In this document: one piece after another, positions 35,733 through 46,029 of the stretch
Position numbering within the stretch: position 1 is the stretch's first letter
Layout of the letters: each line of letters begins with the position of its first letter
Assembly: GCA_964019695.1 (NCBI GenBank)
Contig: OZ026525.1
Location: 83,896,279 to 83,960,278 of the forward strand
Direction of reading: 5' to 3'
Length of the DNA stretch: 64,000 bases
Source: Loripinus fragilis
Lineage: Eukaryota; Mollusca; Bivalvia; Lucinida; Lucinidae
The notes under the pieces: generated by a model
Database searches by the model: none
Seen by the model: the letters and a program-made list of their open reading frames with translations, nothing else
What the model was told of the DNA's origin: nothing
Program-made: the position numbers and the translations under genes

Positions 35733-36346
35733 CTTCGAAAACGATTAAGCTTTTGTGCCCTATTACTATGACGCTGGAATCCCTTGTAACCCTGCACTGA
35801 CTCAGCATTGGTTGTGGCCAAGCTCAGTCCGGTTGGGCATCTCTGTTGGGGAGTTGAAGGACCAAATGTCCACTACTGGGGAGTTTGAAGACAAAATGTT
35901 GGTGTCCATAAAAGCAGATGCAACAGCTTATTGTGAGCTCTATCCAAAATGGTTACAAATTAAGCTAAAAATTATGCTTCTTTCATAAAGACACATAGAT
36001 ACATTTTGAAACTCTTTTAATGAGATACAATAGGCCAAACCTTGGCGCCGCTTCAAGATTAAAGATGGCGCCTCATGGATCAGCCCAACAAAGCGAAATA
36101 ATTTAATACGCAAGGCGTCGGAGTATTTAACATTGGCACCTCTGCTTTTGATATTCACCACATTTGTGTGTAATGTAATTACCAAATCTGTCATTTCTCC
36201 TTTCTTGCAGTGGTCAGTTAGTTTAAAGATTATGAAGTATAAACACTGACCGAAAAAAGAGGTGACAGTGTATATTTTCTTAACTAATACGGATTTTCGC
36301 CGGACCACCGCTACACCAAATGTCTGCAACACAGGAACAGCCACAA

Positions 36347-36385
36347 ATCATATCGGCCTGCGTTTAAAACGCAGGCCGATATGAT
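36347..36385. repeat. Near-perfect palindrome
   Basis: ATCATATCGGCCTGCGTTT meets its exact inverse AAACGCAGGCCGATATGAT with almost no loop. Wider flanks do not pair, so it may be the core of a decayed hairpin element. Confidence 0.85.
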
Positions 36386-36720
36386 TAGTGCTTGTTCAAA
36401 GTGTCGATTTCCCTCTATATGCAGTTTGTTTTGTGGAATCGTGAAAATTATGACAGGAATCGCAGTATGCTGTGGGGGTATCTTTGAATTGTCAACGCAT
36501 GAACATTTCAGATGGTCATTTTGCAATGAGCAGGATATGTTCTCTTCAAGGGCATAAAATCGTAAAATTCGATGATTCACTTACATGCTTATTCTTTGAT
36601 ATTATATCTAGTTTGTAACAACAGAATAGAACAGCAATGTAAACGTTAAAACAGTTAAATGAATACTATGATTGTTTCGAAATTGTGCCCATTGATAGAC
36701 GTTTTAGTTGGTCAGTTGTC

Positions 36721-36900
36721 AGAACAGAACAGAACTTTGCTGCTATCCATGCACAGACGGCGTAAGCGATAAACGTATGCACAAACTGTAGAAAATAGAT
36801 ATAATACATTTATATAGTGCACTATGACATACAATAGTTTTGAGATACATAGTAATATTCTCAGGCATGAATTAGAATTAAAATGCACAAAATTGTTACA
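36721..36900 (-). mobile_element. 3' stub of the CR1/L2-type LINE
   Basis: It starts with the same AGAACAGAACAGAACTTT microsatellite tail as the long copy at 47588. GGCGTAAGCGATAAAC, AGTGCACTATGACATACAAT and related blocks follow in the same order as 47640-47730. It is a severely 5'-truncated minus-strand insertion with no coding sequence. Confidence 0.75.
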
Positions 36901-36917
36901 AATACCACATCCACTTG

Positions 36918-37320
36918 TTGAGTCCTTGTCTTTGCTTTATCCCCTTGTTATATCTTGATTTATATGTCTAGGAGATGATGCATTAATAAGTTAGGGGTCT
37001 TTCACGCAAACCAAATATTTATGTGTCTTGATCCACATCTGAATTAAGGGTGAGGTTGCCGCCGTGAAACCGGTTTAAGCACTCCAGTAAAATGTTTTAC
37101 TGACAGTTTCAAGGCGGTACTTCTTTTGTGGATCTTTTGTGTTTTTATGTCTTTGTGTGCATCTGTTTATATGTGCCTTGTGGTCACCTGCTGGGAAAGG
37201 GCGGTCCTCTTGGCTCTCGTTTGTGGTGTTTAACTGAGTTTGTCACTTTCCCATTGGTATACTGGGTCAGGTGTGGTACTTGATTGTATCGATTCCTGAT
37301 CTTTGCACCCTTACTTACTT
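36918..37320 (+). mobile_element. Second Penelope-type 3' family (R1), copy C
   Basis: It runs from TTGAGTCCTTGTCTTTGC through GATGCATTAATAAGTTAGGG, GGTTGCCGCCGTGAAACCGG, TTTCAAGGCGGTACTTC and TCACCTGCTGGGAAAGGG to GATTCCTGATCTTTGC. Its 5' boundary coincides with that of copy D at 55283, so this may be the full repeat. It lies immediately upstream of, and in the same orientation as, the Penelope-like coding region. Confidence 0.85.
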
Positions 37321-37324
37321 TAAT

Positions 37325-40013
37325 AATGTTATTTACCATGAAGGTAATATTTCTAGATTACCAGATTTTGATGTTTGTTCTCTTTTAGATATTCGTAAAC
37401 GTAAATACGGTCTCATGGAAAACGTAAAAATAGGAATCTAAAACGCAAAAATTAAATTTACATGTTTTAACACTTTCTGATTTAATATTAAAATATCGCT
37501 TAATGGCACTTTCACGTTTAGTTTCTCTTTCTGTCTTTTCTCTTCGTAGTTTGGATATTGAACCATAAATTCTATGATAGAGCTCCTTGGCTTTACGATG
37601 CAGCACTCTCAAAAGGCGTTATACTCGACATGCTCTTCAGCCTTATATGGACTCTAACTTTAATCATATTAGGCATTTTATCAGAATAAAGTTGCTGAAT
37701 AAAGGGACTGAATTCATTAACTTGCCCAAGTTATTTAAAGATAAATCTGTTATCTCTTCTAGTCCTACTTATTTTGAAAACAAGGACCCGCCTACTATGT
37801 GTTATAAGTACAACAAACTTATTCGTAGGCCTGTTTTAAACTTTAACAACTTAGTGACTGAACTTGATATCGAACGTACTATTCCTGATTCTTGTGATTG
37901 TAAGGACTATAACATGGTGGTCATATAGTCACTGGGGATTTATTACGACTGATTCAAGAATCCGCTTTATTATATGTAAAAGATCTAAATATAGGTTTCC
38001 CTCGCTGATAAACTTCAACAAATTTCGTGAAGAAATTGCTGGTTACTTACAAGAATTTTGTAGTCGGTGGTGCAAGCGGGAGCATGCTGAGTCTAATGTT
38101 TTAAATACTTGGAAATTAACATTTTAATATTATTGGTAGTAGAAAATTATACTATTGCAGTAATTTAGATTCGTTCCGCCTAAGCCTGAATTCACTTTTA
38201 GTAATTTGAAGAACATCTAGGAATTCCATAGGAAGTTTGATTAACGTCTGCAGATGAAGCTATTAACAACGTTGTTTTCGTTTGAAAAATGTACCACATT
38301 AACACCGTAAAGCAAGAACTTAGCACTGCTAAAATCTATGAGTATATTTTGCTTGATAAGAGGTATGTCATTGGTAAGCATCAGTGCCATATCACAGGTA
38401 TGATTGTTGATGAGGATCATAGGAAGATTCCTACATTCTACAGGTTCCCATTAACTTAAAAAATACCCTATAAGTCACGTTTATTACTAACTCTTGTTCA
38501 TATAGTACTACAGAGTTGTCTCTAATTTTGACGCCCTGCCTGACTGCGATTAAAACGCATGTTAAAATATTGTGATATAGTTTATGAGACGAATAGTAAA
38601 AATCTATTTTGGCCTGTTCAAAATTCAGGTGAGATTTTTAATAAATTAAAATCTAAAGGTATTCTAATTCTAGCATCTAGTTTGTCTACATATGAAAATC
38701 TCTACTCTCTATACTACATTGCCTCACAATCTAATCACAGAAAAACTAATATGATTAATTGAACAAACTTTTAACAGAGAGGGGCTTGTAATGAGAAACG
38801 CGCGTTTTTCACTTCTGAGCAATCTAAAAGGTATAATTTGCGGTCATATAAGAAAGTTTGTGATGCTCTCCATTATCTTTTAGACAATATATTTATAAGA
38901 TTTGGCTCGAAATTTTCTAGACAACTGTAGGTATTCCAATTGGTACTAATTGTGCTCCTCTTGTTGCAGAATTGTTTTTGTACTGCTATGATAGAGACTT
39001 CATTTAAGCCCCCCCTCCCCCTCCCCCCGGTGGCTTAGTCTGCTGTCCATTCTAAGGCGATGGTTCTGTTGTTGTTGACTTTTTGTTTATTGTTACTCCC
39101 ATTGTGGGAGTCTGTAATTGTTCTATGTTTTGTTGTACGTTACTTTATGTCCATTCTAGTATCCAATAATCTTGATTGGGAAGAGAGAGAAGCTTTCTTG
39201 GTGTCTCGTGATGGTTGAGTGGCTCTTCCTCGCTTCTGCGGTTTGTAATTGTGGTATTTCCTGATCATACTCACTTACTATTTTTCATGTTTCTGACAAT
39301 AATCAAGCTGATGTTGTTGGAACATTTAACTCTAGCTCAATATGTCTAGATGACTTGCTTAAAATTGATAAGCCTTATTTCGAACAAACGGTAAGTCAGA
39401 TATATCCAACTGAACTTCATTAAAATAAGGCTAATTCATTTGATACTGAAGCCCCCTTTTTGGACTTGGACTTGTCCATAACCAATGACATAGCTTCATC
39501 GAAAAGTTATGATAAACTGGATGCTGTCAAATTTGAAATAGTTAATTTTCCAATTTCTTGATGGAGATGTATCTCGCTCCCCTTCTTATGGTGCACATAT
39601 TTTGCACCTTATTCGTTTTGCGAGAGTATGGTCTAATGTTGGTGACTTCAACAATAGAAACCAATATTTGACTACTAAGTTATTAAATCAAGGTTATCGA
39701 TATCATAAACTTTGTAAAGCATTTCTAAATTTTACCACATACACTCAGAGTTGATTGTTAAATACAATATTTGTTTAAAAACTCTTCTGCAATGGGGTAT
39801 ATTGGAGCCATTCAGTTTATAAATTCAAACGAATGGTTGGAAAGCCTAATTTTAGTGAGCAATTGAAAAGATAATTAAACGTTATAAAAAGTGGAATAGA
39901 TCATGGATATCATGCGATAGTCTGCATGCCTGGTTGTATTTATAGCTATGGTTTTCTCTGTAATTGCACGACGGTGTGCCAGGCCTCAGACTCAATGACG
40001 AATCTGACGTAAA
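37325..40013 (+). pseudogene. Penelope-like reverse transcriptase, broken
   Basis: The N-terminal region (37587-37928) contains HIRHFIRIKLLNKGTEFINL and PDSCDCKD. After a frameshift, REEIAGYLQEFCSRWCKRE follows near 38029-38082. The fingers/palm region at about 38550-39001 includes the motif GIPIGTNCAPL (38930 on) and LFLYCYDRDF. The catalytic pair lies in CLDDLLKIDKPYFEQ, with both aspartates kept at 39349-39354. EAPFLDLDLSITND and FCESMV-type remnants follow. At least six frameshifts or stops and one insertion (39001-39285) destroy it. The enzyme would copy element RNA into DNA. Confidence 0.65.
38999..39288 (+). mobile_element. Penelope-like 3' fragment inserted in the polymerase of its own family
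   Basis: The coding sequence stops after YDRDF and resumes with SDNNQADVVG at about 39291. Between them lie GGTGGCTTAGTCTGCTGTCC, CTAAGGCGATGGTTCTGTTG, GGAAGAGAGAGAAGC, GTGGTATTTCCTGATCATAC and the terminus CACTTACTATTTTTC. TTCAT occurs at both edges (38999-39003 and about 39284-39288), a possible short target duplication, although one copy overlaps the element's own CATTTAAGCC. It is 5'-truncated. Confidence 0.8.
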
Positions 40014-40156
40014 GCTTTTATCCATTTGTTTGGCTCACCGTAGCTCAAATTGAGCTTTTCTTTAGCTCTAACAATCTGTGAGTCGTGAGCCATTTTCTCT
40101 GTTTCATCACAGTGTGTCACAGTGTGTTACTTTGATTAGATTGTTTTTTTTGTGTG

Positions 40157-40690
40157 TTGATGTATTTGGAAGCCTCCATGCGAGCTTCACATTTTTTTGT
40201 GTGTTTATTCAACAACATAATCTAGGGCGAAAATTTAGTGCTAGTGAATGCATTTACCCCCCCCCCCCCCCCTCTTCCGGTGGCTTCGGCTGTTATCCGT
40301 TCTAAGGTGTAAGTTCTGTTATTGTTGATTGTTTCTCTGTGGTAATGCATTAGGAAGCCTCTATGCGAGCTAAACATTTTTGTGTGTGTTTTATCAACAA
40401 CAGAATCTAGGGCCAATATTAGGTACCAGTAAATGCATTTAAGCCCCACTCCCCCGGTGGCTTAGACCGTTGTCCCTTCTAAGGCGGTGGTTCTGCTGTT
40501 GTTGGCTGTATCTCTGTGGTGATGCATTAGGATGCCTCGATGCGTGCTAAACATTTTTGTTTGTGTTTTATCAACAACAGAATCTAGGACGAAGATTTGG
40601 TGCCAGTAAATGCATTTAAGCCCCTCCCCCACCACCTCCGGTGGCTTAGGTTGTCGTCCGTTCTTAGACGGTGGTTCTGTTGTTTATAAT
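40157..40690 (+). repeat. Triplicated module in the Penelope 3' untranslated region
   Basis: Three units begin near 40157, 40341 and 40519, each about 178 bp. Each holds GAAGCCTC or GATGCCTC, ATGCG-GCT, a TCAACAACA-AATCTAGG block, CCAGTAAATGCATTTA-like sequence, a C-rich run, CCGGTGGCTT and GGTTCTGTTGTT-type sequence. Solo copies at 10707 and 60311 have a single module. The C-tract length differs in every unit (up to about 16 C). Confidence 0.85.
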
Positions 40691-41093
40691 TAATGTTCCT
40701 ATCATCGTTTGTTGGGATTCCGTGTTTGGTTCTTGTTTTGTTATGCATTACTTAGTATCCTTTCTAGTTTTGCAATAATCTTGGCACGGAGGAGAGAGCT
40801 GGCTGCTTTTCTTTTTTGTCTTCCTGATGTCTTGTGACTGTGTTATGTGGCTCTTTCTCACGGTGCCGTGGGTTAGTCTGCGGTGTGTGGTTGTGGCATT
40901 TCCCGATCATACTCACTCACGTTTTGATCGTTTAGATCCGGATCTGCTGGCTTCACAAGTACTACGCGGTTTTTTAAAAGAGACAATGTCTGGGTTCAGC
41001 AGAGCGATTTTTGAGAAGTACATATGAATACATTATAAATCAGTGATCATTAGCATTTTGGTTGCAATGAATCTAGTATAGTAAGTGCTGCTG

Positions 41094-41361
41094 GGTTAAT
41101 CAATATTTGGTTTCACCCTTCGTATGCTGATGTATTTTCCCATACATATTGATATAAGAAGTATGGAACTGTCCATTTGTGATTTTAAGGGGTCATATGT
41201 AGAATTTTCTAAATTATGATGCATTTCTGCTCCTGAAGATTGTTTGAATCTTAACAAACATTGCAGATCCTGATGAAATGCAGCATTATGCTGCATTTCA
41301 TCTGGGTCTTTACTGTTTGCCAGAGAAAACGCTTAGGGATATCCCGTATAGAAAGGGTTAA
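41094..41361 (-). mobile_element. TTAA-type hairpin element, copy 7
   Basis: The right end is AGAAAGGGTTAA (41350-41361). The core hairpin GATGAAATGCAGCATTATG / CTGCATTTCATC is the same as in copy 1 (7581-7828), with GGGTCTTTACTGTTTGCC beside it. The left end is degenerate near 41094. Confidence 0.7.
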
Positions 41362-41575
41362 AACACCATATGATGCAGCACATAAAATTTTGGTACTTAT
41401 CACATCGATGAGCAGCGCAGGCTGGGGTGATTCTGCGCATATAGACTGAGACTTCGCTGGTCGTATACACAACGTATGGATGTATAGGAAGAGCCATGCC
41501 AAGTTTGAGATATCTAACCATGTTGGATACGTCAGCATGCGCATTTTAAGAATTCCTCTGTCCATATGTTTTACG

Positions 41576-41788
41576 CCATCGGCTATTTTTAGATCATGAC
41601 ATCGTTTCTATATTTAGACAACATTGAAAAATTCACGAAAAATTTAATTTAAATTGTGAATACTTTTTAAAATATTATGGAATTTGAGCATTTGCATCAA
41701 AAGAGCAAATGCTCCATTTTCCATAATATTTTCAAACACATGATATTTCAAAGGCATCAAAAGGCGTTATTATGGAGTAATGGGTTAA
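41576..41788. mobile_element. TTAA-type hairpin element, copy 8
   Basis: The body matches 17845-18080: CTATTTTTAGATCATGACA, the hairpin TGGAATTTGAGCATTTG / GAGCAAATGCTCCATT, GGCGTTATTATGGAGTAA, and the end ATGGGTTAA. The left TTAA is lost. Confidence 0.7.
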
Positions 41789-41799
41789 GTATCAAAATA

Positions 41800-42160
41800 T
41801 CAAATGCTAGTCCATATCGCGTTCGAAAAGATTGTAACTCACAACTGATCACTCTTCAATTAAGGCCCCAATCATACATGACGTAATATTTTGTTTACAA
41901 TTGGTAAGTAAAACATTAAACTGTACCCTCCACTTGAGCTAACGCGAATCGAAATATCACTTGTGTAATAATCTTATCCTGCGGCTGGGATTAATACACA
42001 AGTGATCTATTGATTATAAGCCCCTGATAACTTTGTAAGCAAAACATGACACCACTGTCACTCTTGACTGGCAGGACAGTAGTAAAGCAAGAGTTGAGGC
42101 TTAATCTTATTTTTTCATATGTTTCTAAAGATCATCCACCGCAATTAGCTGGCAATCAAA
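41800..42160. other. Intergenic DNA before the minisatellite
   Basis: No feature seen. The frame at 42046-42243 runs into the first degenerate repeat units. Confidence 0.45.
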
Positions 42161-42164
42161 CAGT

Positions 42165-44005
42165 TTCTAACGGCATCCAGTCTACCCTGACAGAAACATG
42201 TCTTCAGAACAAACTATCGGAATCCAGTCCACATTGTCCGTGACAAATTCTACATTTGCCTTGACAGGAATATGTGATGGAAAAAATCTAATAGAAGCCC
42301 GTCTTCATTTAGCCTGGCAGGGATATGTGATTAGAAAAAACAATCTAATGTAATCTAGTCTACTTTTACCTTAGCATGGATATATGATAATAAAAATATC
42401 GAATGGAATCCAGTCTACATGACATATTGAATCCTGGCAGGAATATATGTATTTGACAGGAAATGAAAATCTAATGGAATCCAGTCTACGTTCATCTTGT
42501 CAGTGATATGTGATAAGAAATAAAAATCTATTGGAATCAGTCTACGTTTATCTTGTAAGCGATATGCGATAAGAAATGAAATCTATTAGAATCCAGTCTA
42601 CATCTACCTTGATATGGAAATGAGATGAGGAAAACAATCAAATAGGATCCAGTCTACATGACACCTTGGCTGGGATATGAGATAAGAAAAAGTTCAAATA
42701 GAATCCAATCTGTTTTTAGTTTGGCATGGGTATTTCATGAGAAAAATATGATGTAATCCAGTTTTTATTTACCTTGGCAGGGACATGTGATGGGACAAAA
42801 AATCTAATGGAATCTAATCTAAATTTACATTGGCAGAGATATGTAATAAGAAAGACTCTAATGGAATCTAATTTATATTTACGTTGGCAGGGAGATAAGA
42901 TGAGCCAAAAACGTTCTGAGTCCAGTCCATATTTACCTGCGCAGAGATAAGTTATGAGAAAAAATCTAATGGAATCCAGTCTATATTCAAGTTGGCAGAG
43001 ATATGTAATAAGAAAAATCTAATAGAATCTAGTCTATGTTTACCTTGGCAGGGGGATGAGATGAGAGAAAAAACGTATTGAATCTAGTCCACATTTACCT
43101 TCCCAGAGATATGTAATAAGATAAACATCGGATGGAATCCAGTCTATATTTACGTTGGCAGAGATATGTTATAAAAAAAAACCCTAATGGAATCTAGTCT
43201 ATATTTACATTAGCAGTGATATGAAATAAGAAAAAAATCTAATGGAATCTAGTCTATATTTAAGTTGGCAGAGATAAGTAATAAGAAAAAACTATAATAT
43301 AATCCAGATTATATTTACCTTGGCAGGGGGATAAGATGAGAAAAAAAAAGTATTGAATCCAGTCCACATTTTCCTTCGCAGAGGTATGTAATAAGAAAAA
43401 AATGATCTAATGGAATCAAGTCTATAGTTACGTTGGCAGAGATATGTAATAAGAAAAAAACTAAAAGGATCTAGTCTTTATTTTAATTGGCAGGGGGTGA
43501 GATGAAAAATGCGTATTGAATCCAGTTGGTATATACCTTAGCAAAGATATGTAATAAGAAAAAATCTAATGGATTTACCTTGGCAGAGGTATGTTATAAG
43601 AAAACAAATCTAATGAAGTTTAGTCTAGATTTACGTTGGCAGAGATATGTAATAAGAAATAATCTAACGGAGTCTAGTCTATATTTACCTTGGCATCAGG
43701 GGCAGGGGGCGGGGGGGGGGGGGGGGGGGGGTTAGATAAGAAAAAAGACATATTGAATCCAATGCATAGTTACCTTCGCAGAGATATGTTTACCATGAGG
43801 GATGAGAAAAAAGCGTATTGAATCCAGTCTTGGTTTACCATGGCAGAGATATGTGATAAGAAAAAAATCTATTGGAATATGTAATTAGAAATAAATCTAA
43901 TGAATTCCAGTCTATATTTACCTTGGCAGAGATATGTGATGAGACACAAATCTAATGGAAATCAGTCTACATATACCTTGACGGGCATATGTGATGAGAA
44001 AAAAC
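42165..44005 (+). repeat. Long minisatellite, 50-60-bp unit, over 30 copies
   Basis: The unit is roughly TCTAATGGAATCCAGTCTA then TATTTACCTTGGCAGAGATA then TGTAATAAGAAAAAA. Units vary in the A-run and in small deletions, so the period is not fixed. A higher-order pattern is visible: units with AGGGGGATGAGATGAG and TATTGAATCCAGTCCA alternate with AGAGATATGTAATAAG units at about 42880-43560. One unit carries a G-tract of about 20 at 43712-43732. Confidence 0.95.
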
Positions 44006-44106
44006 AAACAGTTCCGTATGTTTAATTATACAAGTTTAAGCTTTCACAAAAAAGCTTGCCTCACCACTAGCAACTTATTTTAATGGATGACATTACATAT
44101 GCATAC

Positions 44107-45560
44107 CCTGCCTTTCGCTGTTTTTCTGGGTAGTCAAGATGTTGAAACAAAATTATAAAAAATGAATAATGCATAAAAGTTTGAAATGCATATACCCTGG
44201 CATGCAATTTAGGTTACCTTACACCCCAGGACATTTTTATGGGTATCAAATTGTTCATTGTGACCCCTTAAATGCGAAACGAAGACGTCCTCAAAAATTT
44301 TGGTATGGGCTATGTGTAAATGCATGGTTTCCATGGCAACCCATAGCGGTTTTGAGAATGGTGGTATGCCTACAAAAATACTCATATCTCAGCTGTTACT
44401 TATCCTAGACTACTTAACTTAATACCAAATTAAAACTTAGGCATAGACCTATTATCTCCGTGTCACATATGCAAATTATCTGATTTGCATATTCATAAAT
44501 ATTTATGAAAACATTAGAAAAATGCTTCAGGAATGGGGGTATATGTACAAGATAAATAATATCTCAGCTGCTTTTAGCCATAGATTACTTAAATTTGTAC
44601 TAAATGAAAGCTAAGGCAAAGGTCTTTCATTCATTGGTAAAAAATGCAAAGTATCTTATTTACATCATTTGCATATTCATGAATATTAATAAAAACGCTA
44701 AAAATAACGGAAAATCATTATAAGTATAAATAGGCTGATTTCATCCCAATATTGTCATTGTTGCATGTTTTAATATAATCGATGATACAATTTGACAAGT
44801 CTATTCATCCAGTGGTCCTATATGAATATTATCTCATTTGCATATTCATGAATATACATACATGAAAACTTAAAAAAATGAGGGTAAATCGTAAAAACTA
44901 TAAGGCTAGAGGATGGGTTGAGGTACGATCTATCCTGCACTCCTAGGGCCTTTAAAATTCATGCCAAATTGTTCAGTGGGACCATCTGAATGTGAAACAA
45001 AGTTCACATCAAAACATTTTGGTATCGCCTATGTGAAAATGCATGGTTTCAATGGCAACCCCTTTTATGATTTTCGAGAATGGGGGTAGGCCTACATATT
45101 CAACCATATCCAGGGTTCTACTAATCTGAGAGCACTAAAATTGGTGTCAAATTAAAGCTGAGACGCAAGTCTTTCTTTCTGTGGTCGGATATGTAAAATT
45201 TCTAATTGGGGGGTCGGGGTGCAAGGTAACCTAAATTGGATGCCGGTCTAATACTGTTCTGGGCGAAACATCCAGGATGCGTGGTATCAGTATTTAGTGA
45301 TACCTCAAGTAGTCGTGTCAATCTATTTCTGGCACATGCGGACAATTTCTAACCAATGTGGTTTTTATTTGTTGGATTGTTGAACAAGCCTTCGCTGCTC
45401 GCATATACAAAGTATGAATGTCGATAAACGGCACAGACCAGGCTTTAGACCTCTAGTGTCGCATGATACATCAGCTTCGGCGTTAATTATAAGCATTTGA
45501 GCATATGCAATAAATATCAAAATCGCGTGTGCTTGCTAAATTTTGTTTTCATATTAGCTG
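44107..45560 (+). repeat. Dispersed repeat F, copy 1, split by an insertion
   Basis: The left part (44107-44200) has AAGATGTTGAAACAAAATTA and GAAATGCATA. The right part (45243-45560) has CAGTATTTAGTGATACCTCA, GTCGTGTCAATCTATTTCTG and CTTCGCTGCTCGCATATACA. Copies at 47348, 53726 and 54690 show these blocks without the 1.04-kb insert. The function is unknown. Confidence 0.7.
44201..45242. mobile_element. 1.04-kb inverted-repeat element inside repeat F
   Basis: CATGCAATTTAGGTTACCTT plus ACACCCC (44201-44227) pairs with 45216-45242, with two mismatches in 27 bases. The interior contains a diverged direct duplication: ATTGTTCA-TG-GACC, AAAATTTTGGTAT-GGCTATG, AAATGCATGGTTTC and GTAGGCCTACA-like blocks occur near 44250-44375 and 44960-45095. 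No transposase is recognisable. It is probably non-autonomous. Confidence 0.75.
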
Positions 45561-45787
45561 TTGATGTTTTCAAGGGCTCTTCAAATACCTGTCTCCAGAC
45601 TGTTTCAGGTTATTCCGCGTATCTAGCTGCTTCAAACTGGGGGACTTGCCAAGCTCCGGTACTCTTGAAGTCCGCATGTAGAGTTTTTGATTTAATTGTA
45701 GATTTTGTCCATGTCTTTATCATTCTTTGCTTTATATTAGAAAATGATAAGGATTTTCTTTTAAATTACGAAACCGTTAAAGAGGAG

Positions 45788-45926
45788 CGCAGTGTGTTCA
45801 ACATGAGATCGAGGGGTCGCTGGTTCGAGCTTGTTTTTCTGGTCCTTGAGCAAGACACTTTACCCTGTGCTTAGTACTCGTTTAATCCGTTGACTGGGAC
45901 TTAAAGCACCGACTCAACAAACAAAG
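45788..45926 (+). mobile_element. tRNA-derived SINE, degraded copy
   Basis: B box region GGGTCGCTGGTTCGAGC, body TCCTTGAGCAAGACACTTTA, and TACTCGTTTAATCCGTTGAC before the GGGACTTAAAGCACC tail with a CAACAAACAAAG end. The A box is damaged. It belongs to the family at 14786 and 34548. Confidence 0.75.
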
Positions 45927-45933
45927 TAATATT

Positions 45934-46023
45934 AGCCGCGACGCGTTCTGTGGCGTCTGATCTGGGTCTGCACTGATTGCCTAGGTCCCACAAAAAGGAC
46001 ACTAGGCTTATATTATGGGTTAA
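45934..46023 (-). mobile_element. TTAA-type hairpin element, copy 9, truncated
   Basis: Half of the core (GTGGCGTCTGATCTGGGTC) is followed by GCACTGATTGCCTAGG, CACAAAAAGGACACTAGGC and the end TATGGGTTAA. The other half is missing next to the SINE. Confidence 0.7.
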
Positions 46024-46029
46024 AGTTTA

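Larger units (their letters stand above)
37325..40925 (+). mobile_element. Penelope-like retroelement, nearly full length, inactive
   Basis: A degenerate polymerase region (37325-40013) is followed by a long 3' untranslated region ending at CATACTCACTCAC near 40925. The 3' region is what recurs alone at 6868, 10408, 10707, 27508, 32145, 39001, 53088, 54478 and 60311. The link is direct: the copy at 60311-60958 continues past the untranslated part into the last codons of this frame (TAGTCTGCATGCCT, TTATAGCTATGGTTT). No GIY-YIG endonuclease was recognised, so the Penelope assignment rests on the polymerase style and could be a related class. Confidence 0.65.

Noticed and set aside
44169..44408. 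79-codon frame in the 1.04-kb element as a transposase piece
   Set aside because: It begins in flanking repeat F and crosses the terminal inverted repeat. No DDE-type motif is present.
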